Below, piece after piece: positions 21,076 through 33,546 of a stretch of 64,000 bases of DNA. The notes under the pieces were generated by a model that saw nothing but the letters and a program-made list of their open reading frames with translations, was not told where the DNA came from and did not search any database. Numbering within the stretch: position 1 is the first letter of the stretch; every line of letters begins with the position of its first letter. Location: assembly GCA_003254925.1 (NCBI GenBank), contig QANZ01007317.1, forward strand, positions 1 to 64,000, read 5' to 3'. This DNA comes from Chamaecrista fasciculata. Taxonomy: Eukaryota; Streptophyta; Magnoliopsida; Fabales; Fabaceae. A program made the position numbers and the translations under genes.

Positions 21076-22699
21076 ATGGAAGTTGAAAAAATCTCCACCC
21101 GCACCATCAAGCCGTCCTCCTCAACTCCAAAACACCTTCAAATCCACAAGCTTTCTCTCTTAGACCAATTCGTCCCTTCTCTCTATACACCAATGATACT
21201 CTTCTATACTTGTAATGATGACATTAATCATGCCCTTCTTCCCCAAAAGCTTGAACTCTTAAAACAATCTTTATCAAAGACATTGACTAGCTTCTACCCT
21301 TTTGCTGGAAGAATCAAAGACAATCTTTCCATAGATTGCAACGATGAAGGGGTTCCCTACACAGAGGCCAAAGCAAATTGTAGTTTAATTGAGTTCTTCA
21401 ACCAACCCAAACTTTCAACACAATTATACAAATTTCTGCCTTCACTTCCATGCTTTCAAGAATCAACTCAAGGTGCATTCCTTGCCATGATTCAGGTGAC
21501 TAGCTTCGCGTGCGGCGGCTTAGCCATCGGTGTCATGATGTCCCATGCAATCACCGACGGCATCACCTATAGCTTCTTTCTCAACTCTTGGGCTATTGCC
21601 ACCACTGGAAATAAAGATGCTCATAATAATGAATGTGCAGTTTCTCCTAATTTTGATGCTTCACCTACTATTTTCCCCCACAATGAGGCGTTGCCTAGGA
21701 AAGCTATCATCTTGGCCCACAATGGACGCTTCTTGAAACTAGGTAACAGATATGAAAGTTTGTAATATTTTTCGTGCTTCAATGACTTGTAACTTTAGCT
21801 TAAATGTGAATTTTAACTTTGATTAACGGATCTCACTTTTTATATAGACTTTTTTTTTAATAGTGATCAGTAAATCATTAATCTCTCAAAGGGATCCACT
21901 TATTTCTCTCTTATACTCTTGTATTATTATTATTTTTTTCTTTTTTGGGTCATGTATTCTTATATTCAAAACAGGTAAGAGCGTCACAAGGAGATTTGTG
22001 TTTGGACCCACACAAATAGAAAATCTGAAAGCCCAAACTAGGAGCCTAAAAGTACCAAATCCTACCCGTGTGGAAGTCGTGACAGCTCTTATATGGAAAT
22101 GTATAGCAACAGCGATCAAAGCTAACTCTACTGTGGTAACCCACACAATTAATTTGCGACCAAGGGCAAATCCAGCATTTCCCAAATCATATATGGGTAA
22201 TCTCTGGTGGGTTGTACCATCCAGCACATCGGCAGATTCAGAAGAAGAAGAAATGAGAAATACTGAGCTACCCATTTTGGTCCTTAAACTTAGGGAAGCA
22301 ATAAAAAAAATGAATGCAGACTTTGTGAAGAGCTTGGAAGGCGAAAGAGGGCATATTAGGTACAGTGAGTTAGTTAAAGATATGGCTGAGAAAATGACAA
22401 GTGAGAGTGTGGGCTATGTGGCATTTACGAGTTGTTGTAGGTTTGGGCTGTACGATGCTGATTTTGGGTGGGGAAAACCGACATGGGTGACTAGCACTGG
22501 TTCAACCGGGGATGAAACTATGTTTTTGAACATTGTTCTTTTAATGGATACACCATCTGGGGATGGAATAGAGAGTTTGATTACTTTGGAAGAATGTGAT
22601 ATGGCGATCTTGGAACAAGGCAAGGAGCTTCTTGAATTTGCTGTTTTAGATCCAAATCCTTTGTGTTGGACTAAATTTTGTATAAGGTCCCATTTGTAA
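21076..22699 (+). CDS. BAHD acyltransferase, vinorine synthase-like (copy 2)
   Basis: Tandem paralog of the gene at 15810. Exons 21076-21742 and 21975-22699 (667 and 725 bp, the same sizes as copy 1), 463 residues. Catalytic motif SHAITDG (H-x-x-x-D) and ADFGWGKPTW are intact. The first 55 or so residues are almost identical to copy 1, while the region around the catalytic loop (GITYSF against GHADSF), the linker after exon 1 and the C-terminus (FAVLDPNPLCWTKFCIRSHL against FAVLDPNPLDFK) differ, which may mean a shifted acceptor substrate. The promoter holds the 450-bp miniature element. Both copies look functional. Confidence 0.9.
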
Positions 22700-23060
22700 C
22701 TTGTTCGATTTGTTATCATGTATTTTGATAATTTGCAAAAATCCTCATTTTAATATTTTTCGATATATATTTTTGGTCAAAGTCCTATTTTGGTTCCTTA
22801 GTTATGCTTTATGTTCCAAATTGGTCCCTCAGTTATCTTTCGTTTCATATTGATCCCTCAGTTTTCCAAAAACTTAACACAGTTGATCCTTCTAACGTTT
22901 TCCATCCATTTTTCCGTTAAAAAAAAGGACAAAATTGATTTTTAACTCTTAAAAGTTTAAATTTTTTCATTAAGGACCTTTTTCTCTATAATAGAACCAA
23001 AATGTTTAAAAAAAAAAATAGTTGAGAGTTTTAGTTTATTTCACACCAACTCTCTCTTAA
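22700..23060. other. Intergenic repeat-like DNA
   Basis: Contains TTGGTCCCTCAGTTATCTTT and related GGTCCCTCA words like the ends of the Mutator-type elements elsewhere in the window, but no matching opposite end was identified. Confidence 0.4.
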
Positions 23061-23068
23061 TTGCCGCT

Positions 23069-23388
23069 TCAATGGACAGATTGCCCATGAACTTGTTGAA
23101 TTCCTTGTCCATTTTCCAATCCATTTCCTGCTGCGTGCTTCTCTTTCTCCTCAGAATCCTCCTCACTTTCATCTTTGGCGTTGTCGGGAACTATAGTGGG
23201 CGTAGAAGAATAAGAGGAATCGGTGTCTTGCTCTTCTTTAAGGGAGGATCTGAGAGGCGACGTGAGTAAGGTGGGTTTGGAGTAAAACGAGAAGGAAAGC
23301 CATTGGCGCCAGTGAATCTACTATTGAATCGGAGATTGTGAGTGAAAGAGGAAAGGGAAGAGTGGGAAAGAGCAGAGAGAGTAGCCAT
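23069..23388 (-). pseudogene. Unidentified gene fragment with transit-peptide-like start
   Basis: On the minus strand an ATG at 23388 opens MATLSALSHSSLSSFTHNLR, rich in S, T and R and poor in acidic residues, like a chloroplast transit peptide. The frame stops at 23191, but a shifted frame continues through an acidic stretch (KDESEEDSEEKEKHAAGNG) to a stop near 23069, suggesting a one- or two-base frameshift in a once longer protein. There is no further exon of the gene nearby. Family not recognised; it may be a captured or processed fragment. Confidence 0.4.
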
Positions 23389-23599
23389 TGGAGATTGTAT
23401 TGTGGCGCATAGGACCCTTCAAGCAATGTGTTCTGGTTTGGGAAAGAAAAGAATTTGCACCTCCAGATCCAAGGAGAGGAGCCAAGGAAATTGAGCTCAT
23501 AGTTTGAGGATCAAAATGTTTATAGAAGTGAAGAGAATATTGTAACGAGAATAGAAGATTATAATTTATAACTTAAAAAATAATTTAAGGATTCAATTT

Positions 23600-24155
23600 A
23601 TATTTTACTCAAAACAAATAGAAGAATATTGAGACTAAAAAAAATAACAACGTTGCAAATAAACAAAAATAATTTTTGTTTAATTAAGTTAATATAAATA
23701 TATATAATACAATATATAACATTTATATATATATAATATATATATTTGAGAATTGAGGATAAGAGAGAGAGTGAGAGAGATATAATATATATATATAATA
23801 ACAATATATTTTTATATATATTTGAGAGAGAGATGTAGGTGAAAAAGAAAAAAAAAATTGATAAGAAATGATAGATAGAGAGAGAAAATTATAAGTGTAA
23901 TAAATGAGGGTATGTAAAATTACTATTTTGCCAAATTTTTTTTTTTTATATTTGTATTAGAGTATAGGTAATTATAGGTATATGAGTAGGGTTAGTTTAG
24001 TAAATGTAAGAGAAAATTAAATGATATTGTGGATGAGATGAGATGAGATGAAGGCTCTAAAAAAACACCCAACCATTACTGTTCATCCAATCCTAAGATG
24101 AGATGATGATTGAATGAGATGAGATTAGAATTTATGTGCTCCCAAACAGGCCCTT
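23600..24155. repeat. AT microsatellite and one end of a miniature element
   Basis: About 23695-23825 is a run of (AT)n and (GA)n. The stretch ending ATGTGCTCCCAAACAGGCCC at about 24154 has the GGGCCTGTTTGG end signature of hAT or PIF miniature elements. The other end was not found. Confidence 0.45.
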
Positions 24156-25569
24156 AATTTGTGTTGTTTTGGCATTTCTATTCCATTTGAAGAATTCATG
24201 GATTAGGGACCAAGATGTAAGGTTTAAGAATTTTCAGGGATGCTCTTTTACTTTCATTTTGATAGTCAAGAACTAAAGGAAAAGGGACTTAAAGTTTTCA
24301 GGACTAAAACTGAGACAAAAAAAGATATAGAACTGATTTGGGACCTGGAGCAAAGATACATAACCAAATTTAAGACAAAAAAAAAATATAGGACTAATTT
24401 AAGATCTAAAGGAAAATTATAGGACCAAACTCGCACTTTAACCTAAAATATACAAGAGGCAGAATAGCCCTGAGAAAATAATGTTGTCAATGACTTGTTA
24501 ACTTGAATTAATCATACTAATTAATGGACACCAAAAATTCGGCCCTGCTCATAATTCTTGCTGGTCCTAATTATACTCATTACTTGATGAATATGATTTG
24601 TTCTTTTTTGCTTTTATTTTCTAATCTTCATGTCATAAAAAAAAAAAAACTATCGATTTTGGGGAACTTGTTTTGATAATGAAAAACATAATATACGTTA
24701 TGTATATTATATGGTAATAATTTATTTATGAAAAAGAAAACCATGGTAGTAATTATACTTTGGTAAACTATTTCCCCAATCTACTTTGTAATCTAATGAT
24801 ATTTTTTCGAATTTTTATATTTTAGTGATGTTTGGAAAAATTTATTACCATCAAGGCATTTCAGACTTTGTTCAAATTTCCGAAATAGCATGAACGCACC
24901 TAATTTGACAAATTTATTTAAAGAAATGAATAAAAAGTAAATTGACTAATTTGAATAATAAAATCGAAAATGAGATATTTAATGGTCCTATATATAGAAA
25001 TGGATCAAACTCAATTTTTGAACTTTATCTAATTATTATATTTGGCTCTTCATGGCCTTGACTTCTATAAAAAACTCAGTCATTTCTGATCTTTTTTTTT
25101 TTATTTTTTATTTTTAATAAAATTGATAGTAAAATTTTAAAGAGAAAAATATAATAGGAAATAGAAGGAAAAAAAATGGAAATTATATCCACTTATACAG
25201 AATAGAAGATTTTATATTTTTTAAAAAATTATTATCGGTAATATTTCTAAGAAATTCGGATAATCCGACAATCTATCCCAAACTTTTTATTGCCTTAAGC
25301 CCATGAAATATTTCATATCAAGACTTGCTGATTAAATTCCAGCTCATTATTCAAAGATATTACGTCAGTTATCATTATTTTGTTATTAACTGAAAATCAA
25401 TGTGAGAAAAATGCATCATTAAAATCGATAATATTTTTTTTAGAAAAAAAAAACGGTCGGCAGGAGCCCGCAAGCCATCTAGTGGTCGCAAAATGTTGAA
25501 AATGTGTAGAGAATTAATTATTTAGTTTTAAAAAAAGCAATAAAAATTTTAATTTAGTCTTTTAAAAGT
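24156..25569. other. AT-rich intergenic DNA
   Basis: No gene is supported. About 24190-24440 contains dispersed AGGACTAA/GGGACC words of a miniature-element type. Confidence 0.5.
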
Positions 25570-25574
25570 ATAGG

Positions 25575-26340
25575 AATGATGCTCTCTTCAATTCCAGCGT
25601 CAACATTCCGAGAGACCCTTTTGTTAGTTCCTGTACCACAATTAAGCAGTATAATGACTGTTATGATCTTCAATTTGCAGGGGATAAGCACATTCAGAAA
25701 ACTAGAACCAGTGTTACCTGGGAGCTTCCGAAGGAGGGTTGGGTGAAGCTCAACTCTGACGGCTCGTGTGACGCTGCTCGGGGTCGTGCTGGCTGCGGCG
25801 GCTTGCTGAGGAACTCGAATGGTGGCTGGGTTCGGGGCTATTACAGATTTCTGGGAGATTGCTCTGTCATTAGGGCCGAAGCATGTGGTCTTCTTAAAGG
25901 CCTTCTGTATGCGCAGGATTTGGGTATCACCAAGTTAGAGATTGAATGCGACTCTTCCCTGCTTGTTTCCGCTGTGTCTGAATCTCGGCCTCTTGGAGCT
26001 GATATCAGTTCGATTATCCGACTGATTGTGACGATTTTGGGCAATTTTGAATCGTGGTCTATTCGGCACATTTGGAGGGAAGCAAATTGTTGCGCGGACC
26101 TTCTTGCTGCGCTGGGTCGCGAGGAGCACAATGGCAATGTTCGGAGACTCGAGCACTTACCTTCTGCTGAGCTGCGAGTTGCCGTGCTTCACGATGCGCT
26201 TGGGTTAGGGATGGAGAGAGTAGTCTAGGGTTTTGGCTGCTGTCTCTACTGCTCGAGTGTTCAGCTTTTTTTTTCTTTCTTTTGTTTCTTTGTGTTTTTA
26301 TATTTTATATAATATTTTTTAAATTAAAAATGAAATTTTA
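25575..26340 (+). mobile_element. 5'-truncated LINE retaining the RNase H domain
   Basis: A 161-residue open frame (25743-26228), extended upstream by further coding-like sequence (TWELPKEGWVKLNSDGS), is the C-terminal RNase H-like domain of a plant LINE polyprotein. The catalytic acidic residues are visible in LNSDGS, IRAEACG and IECDSS, with a later IWREANCCADLLAALGR. It is GC-richer than its surroundings. The 3' tail is T/A-rich and ends near 26340. No reverse transcriptase remains. The open frame suggests a fairly recent insertion, though an isolated RNase H domain is not expected to function. Clear target repeats were not found. Confidence 0.75.
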
Positions 26341-26562
26341 AAAAACTCAATCATTAGTCTATAGGAAATTGAGCTACTTGGTTCCACGTAGCCAATACAT
26401 TTGTCATAAAATATTTTTTTTTATTTTTCTTTCCACACTCGGAAAAATAAAATTGTGTATATAGAAACGCATTAAACACAACAGAGTATTATAGGCAAGA
26501 CCATCTCAACCCAATCATCTTAATTAATACCAACATTAAATACATTTGACCTCCACGATTTC

Positions 26563-26590
26563 GCCACGTGTAAGGTTTCACACGTGGCGG
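26563..26590. promoter_or_regulatory. Palindromic pair of G-boxes upstream of the ENODL gene
   Basis: CGCCACGTGT (26563-26572) and its perfect reverse complement ACACGTGGCG (26581-26590) are separated by 8 bp. Each arm holds the CACGTG core recognised by plant bZIP and bHLH factors, and the flanks match an ABRE-like ACGTGGC/ACGTGT. It lies about 620 bp upstream of the ATG at 27211. A role in ABA or light response is inference. Confidence 0.6.
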
Positions 26591-26630
26591 TCAGAATCGC
26601 CTCACGATCTTCACACACATACATACATGA

Positions 26631-26893
26631 GTAAACTAACAAATTGGTTCCTCAAATGTCCACGAGCTAACAACTCGGTCCCTGAAAGATTGAAATGTAC
26701 AATTTAGTTCCTGAAAAATCAAAATAGTGTATTTTTTAGTCCCTCAAAGATTAAAGCGGTATACTATTTAATCCATAAAAAGCACTAATTAGCATACTAT
26801 TTTAATCTTTTAAGGATTAAATTGTACATCTCAATTTTTTAAGGATCGCGTTGACAATTCGGTAATTTTTCATGACCAAATTATTAGTTTACT
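26631..26893. mobile_element. Miniature inverted-repeat element
   Basis: Ends AGTAAACTAACAAATTGG and CCAAATTATTAGTTTACT are inverted with two mismatches; the inside contains repeated TTTAGTCCCTC/TTAGTTCCTGA words. Non-coding, 263 bp, in the upstream region of the ENODL gene. No convincing target duplication. A related, older copy seems to lie at about 30216-30460. Confidence 0.6.
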
Positions 26894-27210
26894 CCTACAT
26901 CTGACACGCATGCCGATTATGGTATCGTACAATTGACAATTATTATATGATATCACAATGTTTCTGCAACGGTAATCTCTCATTCATTCATAAATCATAG
27001 TAAATGATAAAATTAATTGATTATGACCAAAATTCCAAAACTTTTCCCTTTAAATTCCAATCACCTCCTTCATTCCTTATCACCTTCAGTTTCATCTATC
27101 ATATCTCTCTCTCTACCTTAATCTCTATATTAACTATCATTCATAACACAAACATTTACACATTCATACAAAGGCGTTTTTAGTTTTCATCTGTTTTTCA
27201 ATCCATAATC

Positions 27211-28148
27211 ATGGAGTTTTCCTCTCCTCTGTATTGTCTTCTCTTGATTCTTCTGGGTCTTGTGTCTTACTCTCATGCCTACGTGTTCTACGTTGGAGGA
27301 CGAAGTGGATGGGTTTTAAACCCTTCTGAGGGATACAATCACTGGGCTGAAAGAAACAGATTCCTCATCAATGACACTATTGGTGAGCTTTTTCGTTCTT
27401 TTACTTTTCCAAGTTTTGTTTCATTATTTTTTTGAAATGGTGTAATATAATTAATATTGTTATTGTAGTTTTTAAGTACAAGAAGGGCTCGGACTCTGTT
27501 TTGGTGGTGAACAAGGATGACTACGACAAATGCAACACCAAAAACCCCATTAAGAAATTCGAAGATGGAAATTCCATCTTCAAGTTCGATCGATCTGGAC
27601 CATTTTATTTTATCGGTGGAGATGGGAACTGCGAAAAGGGTCAGAAATTAATCGTCGTCGTTTTATCTGCCAGATCTTCCCCTGTTTCTCCGGCACCGCC
27701 GTCACCTCCCAAGTCTCCTTCTCCGGCTCCGACACCGTCGTCACCACCACCCAAATCTCCGTCTCCTTCTCCGTCACCGTCGTCACCTCCACCCAAATCT
27801 ACTTCTCCATCTCCGGCACCGTCGTCACCACCACCCAAGTCTCCATCTCCGGCGAAGCCATCGCCTACTCCATCCCCATCAGCCACTTCTCCATCTCCCG
27901 CAACAGAACCGCCTCAGGCATCGCCACCTTCACCTCCGGCGAATACTCCGGCGCCGGTGACGTCGCCGTCGCCGTCGTCGACGACTCCAGGTTCCCCTGA
28001 AACGCCGTCGCAGAGTCCGTCACAAAATGAAAACGCGCCGGCTCCTAGTCCAAATGGCGCCATGGTTGTGGGTCCACCAAGCTTGTTGGTGTATTCAGTT
28101 ACTATTGTGATTGGTGTTGCTGTTTCTGGAATTTTGGGTGCATTCTAG
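27211..28148 (+). CDS. Early nodulin-like protein (phytocyanin-domain arabinogalactan protein)
   Basis: Exons 27211-27382 and 27469-28148, 283 residues. A signal peptide (1 to about 23, ending SHA) leads into a plastocyanin-like domain (about 24-125: YVFYVGGRSGWVLNPSEGYN, HWAERNRF, FKYKKGSDSVLVVNKDDYDK, FYFIGGDGNCEKGQKL). Two cysteines (DKC and GNC) can form the structural disulfide, but the usual copper-ligand histidines are missing, as in early nodulin-like proteins. Then comes a long Pro/Ser/Ala-rich tract of SPSP, APSP and SPPPK repeats, typical of arabinogalactan glycosylation, and a hydrophobic C-terminus (LLVYSVTIVIGVAVSGILGA) after small residues that fits a GPI-anchor signal. Likely a plasma-membrane or cell-wall surface protein. 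The intron (phase 1) lies in the family's usual place. Confidence 0.9.
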
Positions 28149-31100
28149 GAAATATTATTATAATTTAATAATTAATTACTTTGGATTAATTTCTTTTTTT
28201 TTATTGCTGTTAATTATTAGGCCTTGTTCTCATTTTGTCATATTTTTCATTTATTTATATTTTGGGCAGGAGAGATCTCATCTCATCTCATTTATAAGTT
28301 ATATATTGCTGTGTTATTGGGATATTTGTGTTGAAATTAAATAAATTCTGGAGGATTCTATTGTTTGTTTTCCTATTTTCTTGGCAAGGTTATAAAATCT
28401 TGTATATTAATTTAACACGGAATTATAATTTTATACCAAATAATCCTTATTGGCTATTTAAGTTTCCATGAGTGTATAATAATACAAAGAACAATTATAA
28501 ATAGAAACGTTATTTTTTTTTTTACATAATCAGTGAAACAATAACTCAATGGTAATTTCTTACTAAAAAAATATCTCAATGGTACATTCACGAGGTCTCA
28601 AATGAGATTTTGTTTTCTTAACTAATTAATTCTTATTAGTATAGAAAGTTTATATTTTTTAAGAGGTAATTAACTAAAAGTAAAACTTTAAACATTGGCA
28701 TTATAAATTTGTTTAATAGTTAACTTTTTTTTAAAAAGTACAAATACTTCGTTTTTTTTAGGGAACTTTATGTCTTATCTTTTAAATTTGCTTTTATGGT
28801 AAATCTGTTATTTTTTTACTTAATTTTTATATTCAAAATAAATATTTAAGGGACTAATTTCTTTTAATTATTATTACTAGACTAACTTTTCTTTGTTTAC
28901 TTTTTTATTAAGATTCTTTGCAATATTGTTCTTTCTTTCAGTGATAAAGGAAAAAAAAAGGTGTGCTTATAACACAATGAATATTATGCATCACATACTT
29001 CCATGGCATCTTGAAGCAAACAACGACTTTAAACTTTAAGAAATTGAAAACTGAAAAGGACAAACTTACACAAAAACAAACTAACTCTTTCATTTCCCAA
29101 AACTTAGTCGACTCTTCCATTAATAAAAATTAAAAAACTTGATTGGCTAAATTAAAACAAAAAGTCTTATTATGTTTAACTTGAGATATTGCATTACTTC
29201 AAAAATAAAAATACATAGAACACAATAATGAAATATGATGTCCATTTAAGAATTAAAAAAAAAAAAGAATTCTGATCTCTTCTTCTTTTTTAATCCAAAT
29301 TGCATAATGAACTATTGGTAGCCTTCTTTTTTTATGTAACAATTTTTTCAATTATGTTATGATTGGTTCAGACTTTGACTGTTACGAAAGCTCAAATATA
29401 CTCTATTGCAGGATTAGGCAACATTAGATATTTTCTTATTTTCTTTAACTTTTTCCGAATTTACCCCCTTGTTGTCTCAAAGAGATCTAAATTTAATACT
29501 AAACATAATAAATTAATTTATATTTACCTATTAATTGGCACTTAAATTCAAGATTAATGTGATGGAATTTCAAAATTGACTCATTTTAAATAAGGAAAAC
29601 AAAATCAAAATTTACAAGTTGAAAGAAGGCCAGGGTTAAATTATTTTAACATATACAGTACAAATTTGTTCAAGAAAATAATGTTTTAAATATTGGCAGC
29701 CAATGTCATAGTTATCATCTTCAATATTCTCCCATAAACAAATGTCAGCAATTTTTTTTTTAGAAATTAAGACACCACCATAAATATATGCTTGACAAGT
29801 ATAAGCGTAAATCAATATAATATTGATGAGTAATACTATGATTAATTTTTAATAGCATGATGTGATTTATTGTTGCATATATAGAGGCCATGTGTATGTT
29901 GATCTAACTAATATCATTCTACGCCTTTTATGCAAGACGTAGCTTTCATGTGTGTGTGTGAAAGTTGAATATTACTATAGAATAGATAATACCTCATAGA
30001 ATTTAATTAGAACTTTTGGTCCTATCAGTATAATTTCACTATAAAAATTCTTGATTTACTTGTAGTAGCTGTATACAGCAGATTTCATTCATTTATTGAG
30101 CAAGCAGCCATAGTAAGCAAGAAAAGATATATTTGATTAATTCAAAAGATAATGTTTGAAGATCATAAAAAGAACAAAAAAATTATACTATGTCATACAT
30201 ACTTGTCAATTTTAGAGTAAATTAAGGATTCAGTACTTAATTAAAAGATTAAAATAAGCAATTTAATTACTAAAAGAATCATATAATATACTCGTTAATT
30301 TTTTTTGGACTAATAAGTATATTATTTAATTATTTCGTGGATAATTAAATTATCTATTTCATTTTTTTAGGAACTTAATTATTTTTTTAATGAAAAAAAT
30401 TTAATTGTTAACTCAGTGACATTTTAGAAATCAAATTATTAGTTTACTTTAAAATTTATTTATTGGATTAAACTCTTAATATGAAACAATTGGGTTCAAG
30501 TTAATAAAAAAAAGTTATTATTTAATTTAGAGATGAAGAATATAATATATTATTAGTACTAATCACTCCATCACGGGACAATTCTAATAAATTTATTGGT
30601 ATTATTTTAAATAATTGTTGAACAATATTTTAGAATGGAACTAGCTATAGCTATTAATTAGTTAGAGAAAACCAAATATATTATGAGACATGATCACGAA
30701 AAACATACTATATCACTTTAAAGTAGAATATTTTAAAGATCATAAAAAGTTTATTTTTTTCTCCACAATGTTTTTGTGATAATAGGTAATTTTCAATACG
30801 ATATTTAAATTTTAAACTGTTTTCCTAATAAGAAGGGGAATTTATTTTATTTTTTTTATAGAGTTATCGAAAAATGCAGTGAAAAAGGAGTAATTTCACT
30901 TTATTATAAGCTTCAAATTAGATTAAGCAGTCCTTAATAATAATTTCCAGATATTGGTTATGTAAACAAAAAAAAAAAGAAGGAATAATTGCATACCAAC
31001 CTTATTAAGCACTTAATAGTTAATTGTATTTCCCTTTTAATTAATGAAAAGTAAATAATTAATCATCGTCCTTTAATTTATTAATTCAATAACAAGTTTT

Positions 31101-31312
31101 TTTTTACCGTTAATAACATTTTTAATTTTTATATTTTTAAATATGACCGTATCATGACACCTGTATAAACTAGTGTGCCGCATGCATGCAATGCATTACA
31201 AGTGGATCTTTTAAACAAAAAAATTAAGAATTTTCAAATTGTAATTATATGTTACGAAATATATATAGATTATATTGTTTTTTTTATAGAAAATAATATT
31301 TAGATTATGGCC
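28149..31312. other. AT-rich intergenic DNA
   Basis: No gene is seen. It contains one possible micro-retroposition (28541-28587) and a worn miniature element around 30216-30460. The short open frames are low-complexity and lack domains. Confidence 0.5.
28541..28587 (+). mobile_element. Candidate micro-retroposition, 13 bp
   Basis: ATAACTCAATGGTAATT (28541-28557) and ATATCTCAATGGTACATT (from 28571) flank TCTTACTAAAAAA, a few bases plus an A tail. This is the weakest member of the set described in the findings. Confidence 0.4.
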
Positions 31313-31584
31313 TCTCGAAATATGAATACTCAAATAATAGAGAAAAGTAAGAAGGGAGAGTGGTTCTTATTATTCAACTCATCTCATCAACTTTACATCA
31401 ACATCTAAAGCCTCTATTTATAGGCTAAAAGATCTACAAGAGAGATGTACCAACTTAATGTACATAATACAGGGATAAGATCATATTCATGTACATAGAG
31501 AAACTAAAGGAAAACTCAAATTTCTATACACTTAGAATACCAAAAGTCAAATGTAGATATTCATAAACAATTATTTATAACAAT
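31313..31584 (-). mobile_element. Possible solo LTR (Copia-like fossil)
   Basis: Read on the minus strand, TGTTATAAATAATTG opens a segment with a TATA-type block (GCCTATAAATAGAGGC) about two-thirds along, then CATCAACTTTACATC-type leader sequence; this is the layout of a short plant LTR. No internal region is attached and no clear 5-bp target duplication was seen. It looks old and broken. Family call is tentative. Confidence 0.35.
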
Positions 31585-33460
31585 TACTATATTGTTGTTG
31601 GAGAAATAAACATCATCGTATTATGTTCAATTAAGTGTTAAATCAGAATGTAATCGTGAGATGCATTAAACTAATTAAGTCATAGTATATACAATGGCCA
31701 ATACAGTTCATTTGACACATTGAATAATTAGAATCCTCATATATCTCGTTAGTCTCAAATCTTGATATATTCTTGAACTTAAAAGATGACATATGAGACG
31801 TCTCAACATCATTTAGGAATTAAGAACCATTATAAGTTTATTTTTTAAAGGTGAAATGCTCAAATTGATCATAAATGTAAGTTCTTAAGTGTATTTTGAT
31901 TCTAAAAATTCCAGAATCTTCGTATTGATCCTAAAAAAACTTATTTAGTTTCATTTTGGTCTCAAACTACAAAATATAGTAAAATAGCTTCAAAGGGGGT
32001 CAATATGTAATTTTTACAAAATTTATTATGGTTAAAATTACAAAATAGCTCTAAAGAGTACCAAAGTGATAGAGAATATGAGAGGGTACCAAAGTATCAT
32101 TTTTTAAACGACAGGTTACCAAAATGAAATATGACTAAACTATAGGGTACCAAAGTGTAATTTTAAAAAAAATAGACTATATATAATTAGAGTTGGGGGA
32201 CAAAATTGAATTAAGCGTAATGTCGCACTTTTGGGATAAATTTGATAAGAAATAAAAGTTAGGAGATAAGATTGACAACGAGCTTAGTCCAAAAATTTGG
32301 TAAGAAAAATGTATTTATAGAAAAAAAATAAAAAATAAAGTAATCTTTCAAATATCCGGTATGTGATATATCATGTGAGATTTTTTTTTTTTTTAATTTA
32401 ATTAAGAAAGAATGTTGTGGGGGAAGTATCTAATGGCCAAGAAACAAATATAGAAGTGTAATCTATAAATAGTACAAGATGATTTTTTTTTTCTGTTGGG
32501 GGAAGAAATCATAATAAAATTAGAAATAAATGAATCACGACTCCTTTGTAATTTTGACAGCTTTTTTCTTTTCATTGGTCGAGGTTCAGGAATTCGTGCT
32601 CCTTATTATATAATTAATTCTGTTTCCAGAAAGCATCAAATGGTTTTTTTTTTTTTTTTTTAATAAAAANATTAAATGGGAAGAAACAGAATATATTGTT
32701 TTCTTTTCTCCTGGTTTTTACATTATATTATCATTATTATGTGCACACTTCTATTTCTACTTTTTTTTTTATATGCTTTACATTTAAATTAGTAAAAAAT
32801 TTCAGTATTCGAATATTTAGAGATGATGGCTTATAAAAATCACAGCTTTACTATAATCTTAGTTTGATGTCTCATTTCCTTCTTTGATAGTGTTTCTAAC
32901 AACCTAAAGCAATCAAATATGTTTCAGCATCAAATGTTCATGATAATTAATTTTTGTCAAATATGTGTAGGGTCACAAATTCATTTTTTGTAAGGTTTTC
33001 CATGATAATAATTATTATTAGAGAATATTATTCATAGATGTAGCACAACAAATATTTTATCATCATCAATTTAAGAGAAAGCATACCACAAAGATTAGTG
33101 ATAGCATTTGAGATGGCCAAGAGCGGCTTAGAAAATCTTTCCTTCATCATTTTGGTTCTTCATATTTGGGTTAGATTCCATTTTGATCCTACATCCTTTT
33201 TTTTTCGTTTATTTTAAAATAATTCTTTATATTTTGATAATTTTTTACTTGTAGTCAGTAAACATTATTTTTAAAACACTATTTGATCTTCTTTATTGCA
33301 ACAACAAAATTTGTTAAGATGTATCATGCTATCATTACATGGGAAAAGTTTGTTAAGAAAGCTTGGCCCAATTCGACCAAAAAACTTAGTCCAATGGTGC
33401 TCCACACCAAGCCCACAAGATAGGCCCATCAAGCTCATTAGTATATAAACATAATTAATT
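31585..33460. other. AT-rich intergenic DNA with dispersed repeats
   Basis: No gene. About 32040-32165 (AGGGTACCAAAGTGTAATTT) is the inverted relative of 9343-9440. An unresolved base and a long T run lie at about 32644-32670. Confidence 0.5.
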
Positions 33461-33472
33461 AAACACGTCTAT

Positions 33473-33546
33473 GTGCCTCTCTGAGTTGTTGTATGGCCTT
33501 GTGCCATTTTCTCATCAATGGATATTTGATTCTGACAAAAAAAAAT
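33473..33546 (+). mobile_element. 3' fragment of a SINE/LINE-type retroposon with target duplication
   Basis: About 74 bp ending in TTGATTCTGAC and an A run, flanked by perfect ACACGTCTAT repeats (33463-33472 and 33547-33556). The A tail plus the direct repeat show a 5'-truncated retroposon. The body (GTTGTATGGCCTTGTGCCAT, TCTCATCAATGG) is not identified to family. Confidence 0.6.

Noticed and set aside
27610-27886. Long minus-strand frames rich in G and D opposite the ENODL gene
   Set aside because: Antisense shadows of the Pro/Ser-rich repeat region.
32638-32690. Another micro-retroposition (ATCAAATGG ... ATTAAATGG around a long T run)
   Set aside because: The flanking repeat is short with a mismatch and the insert contains an unresolved base, so the case is too weak.
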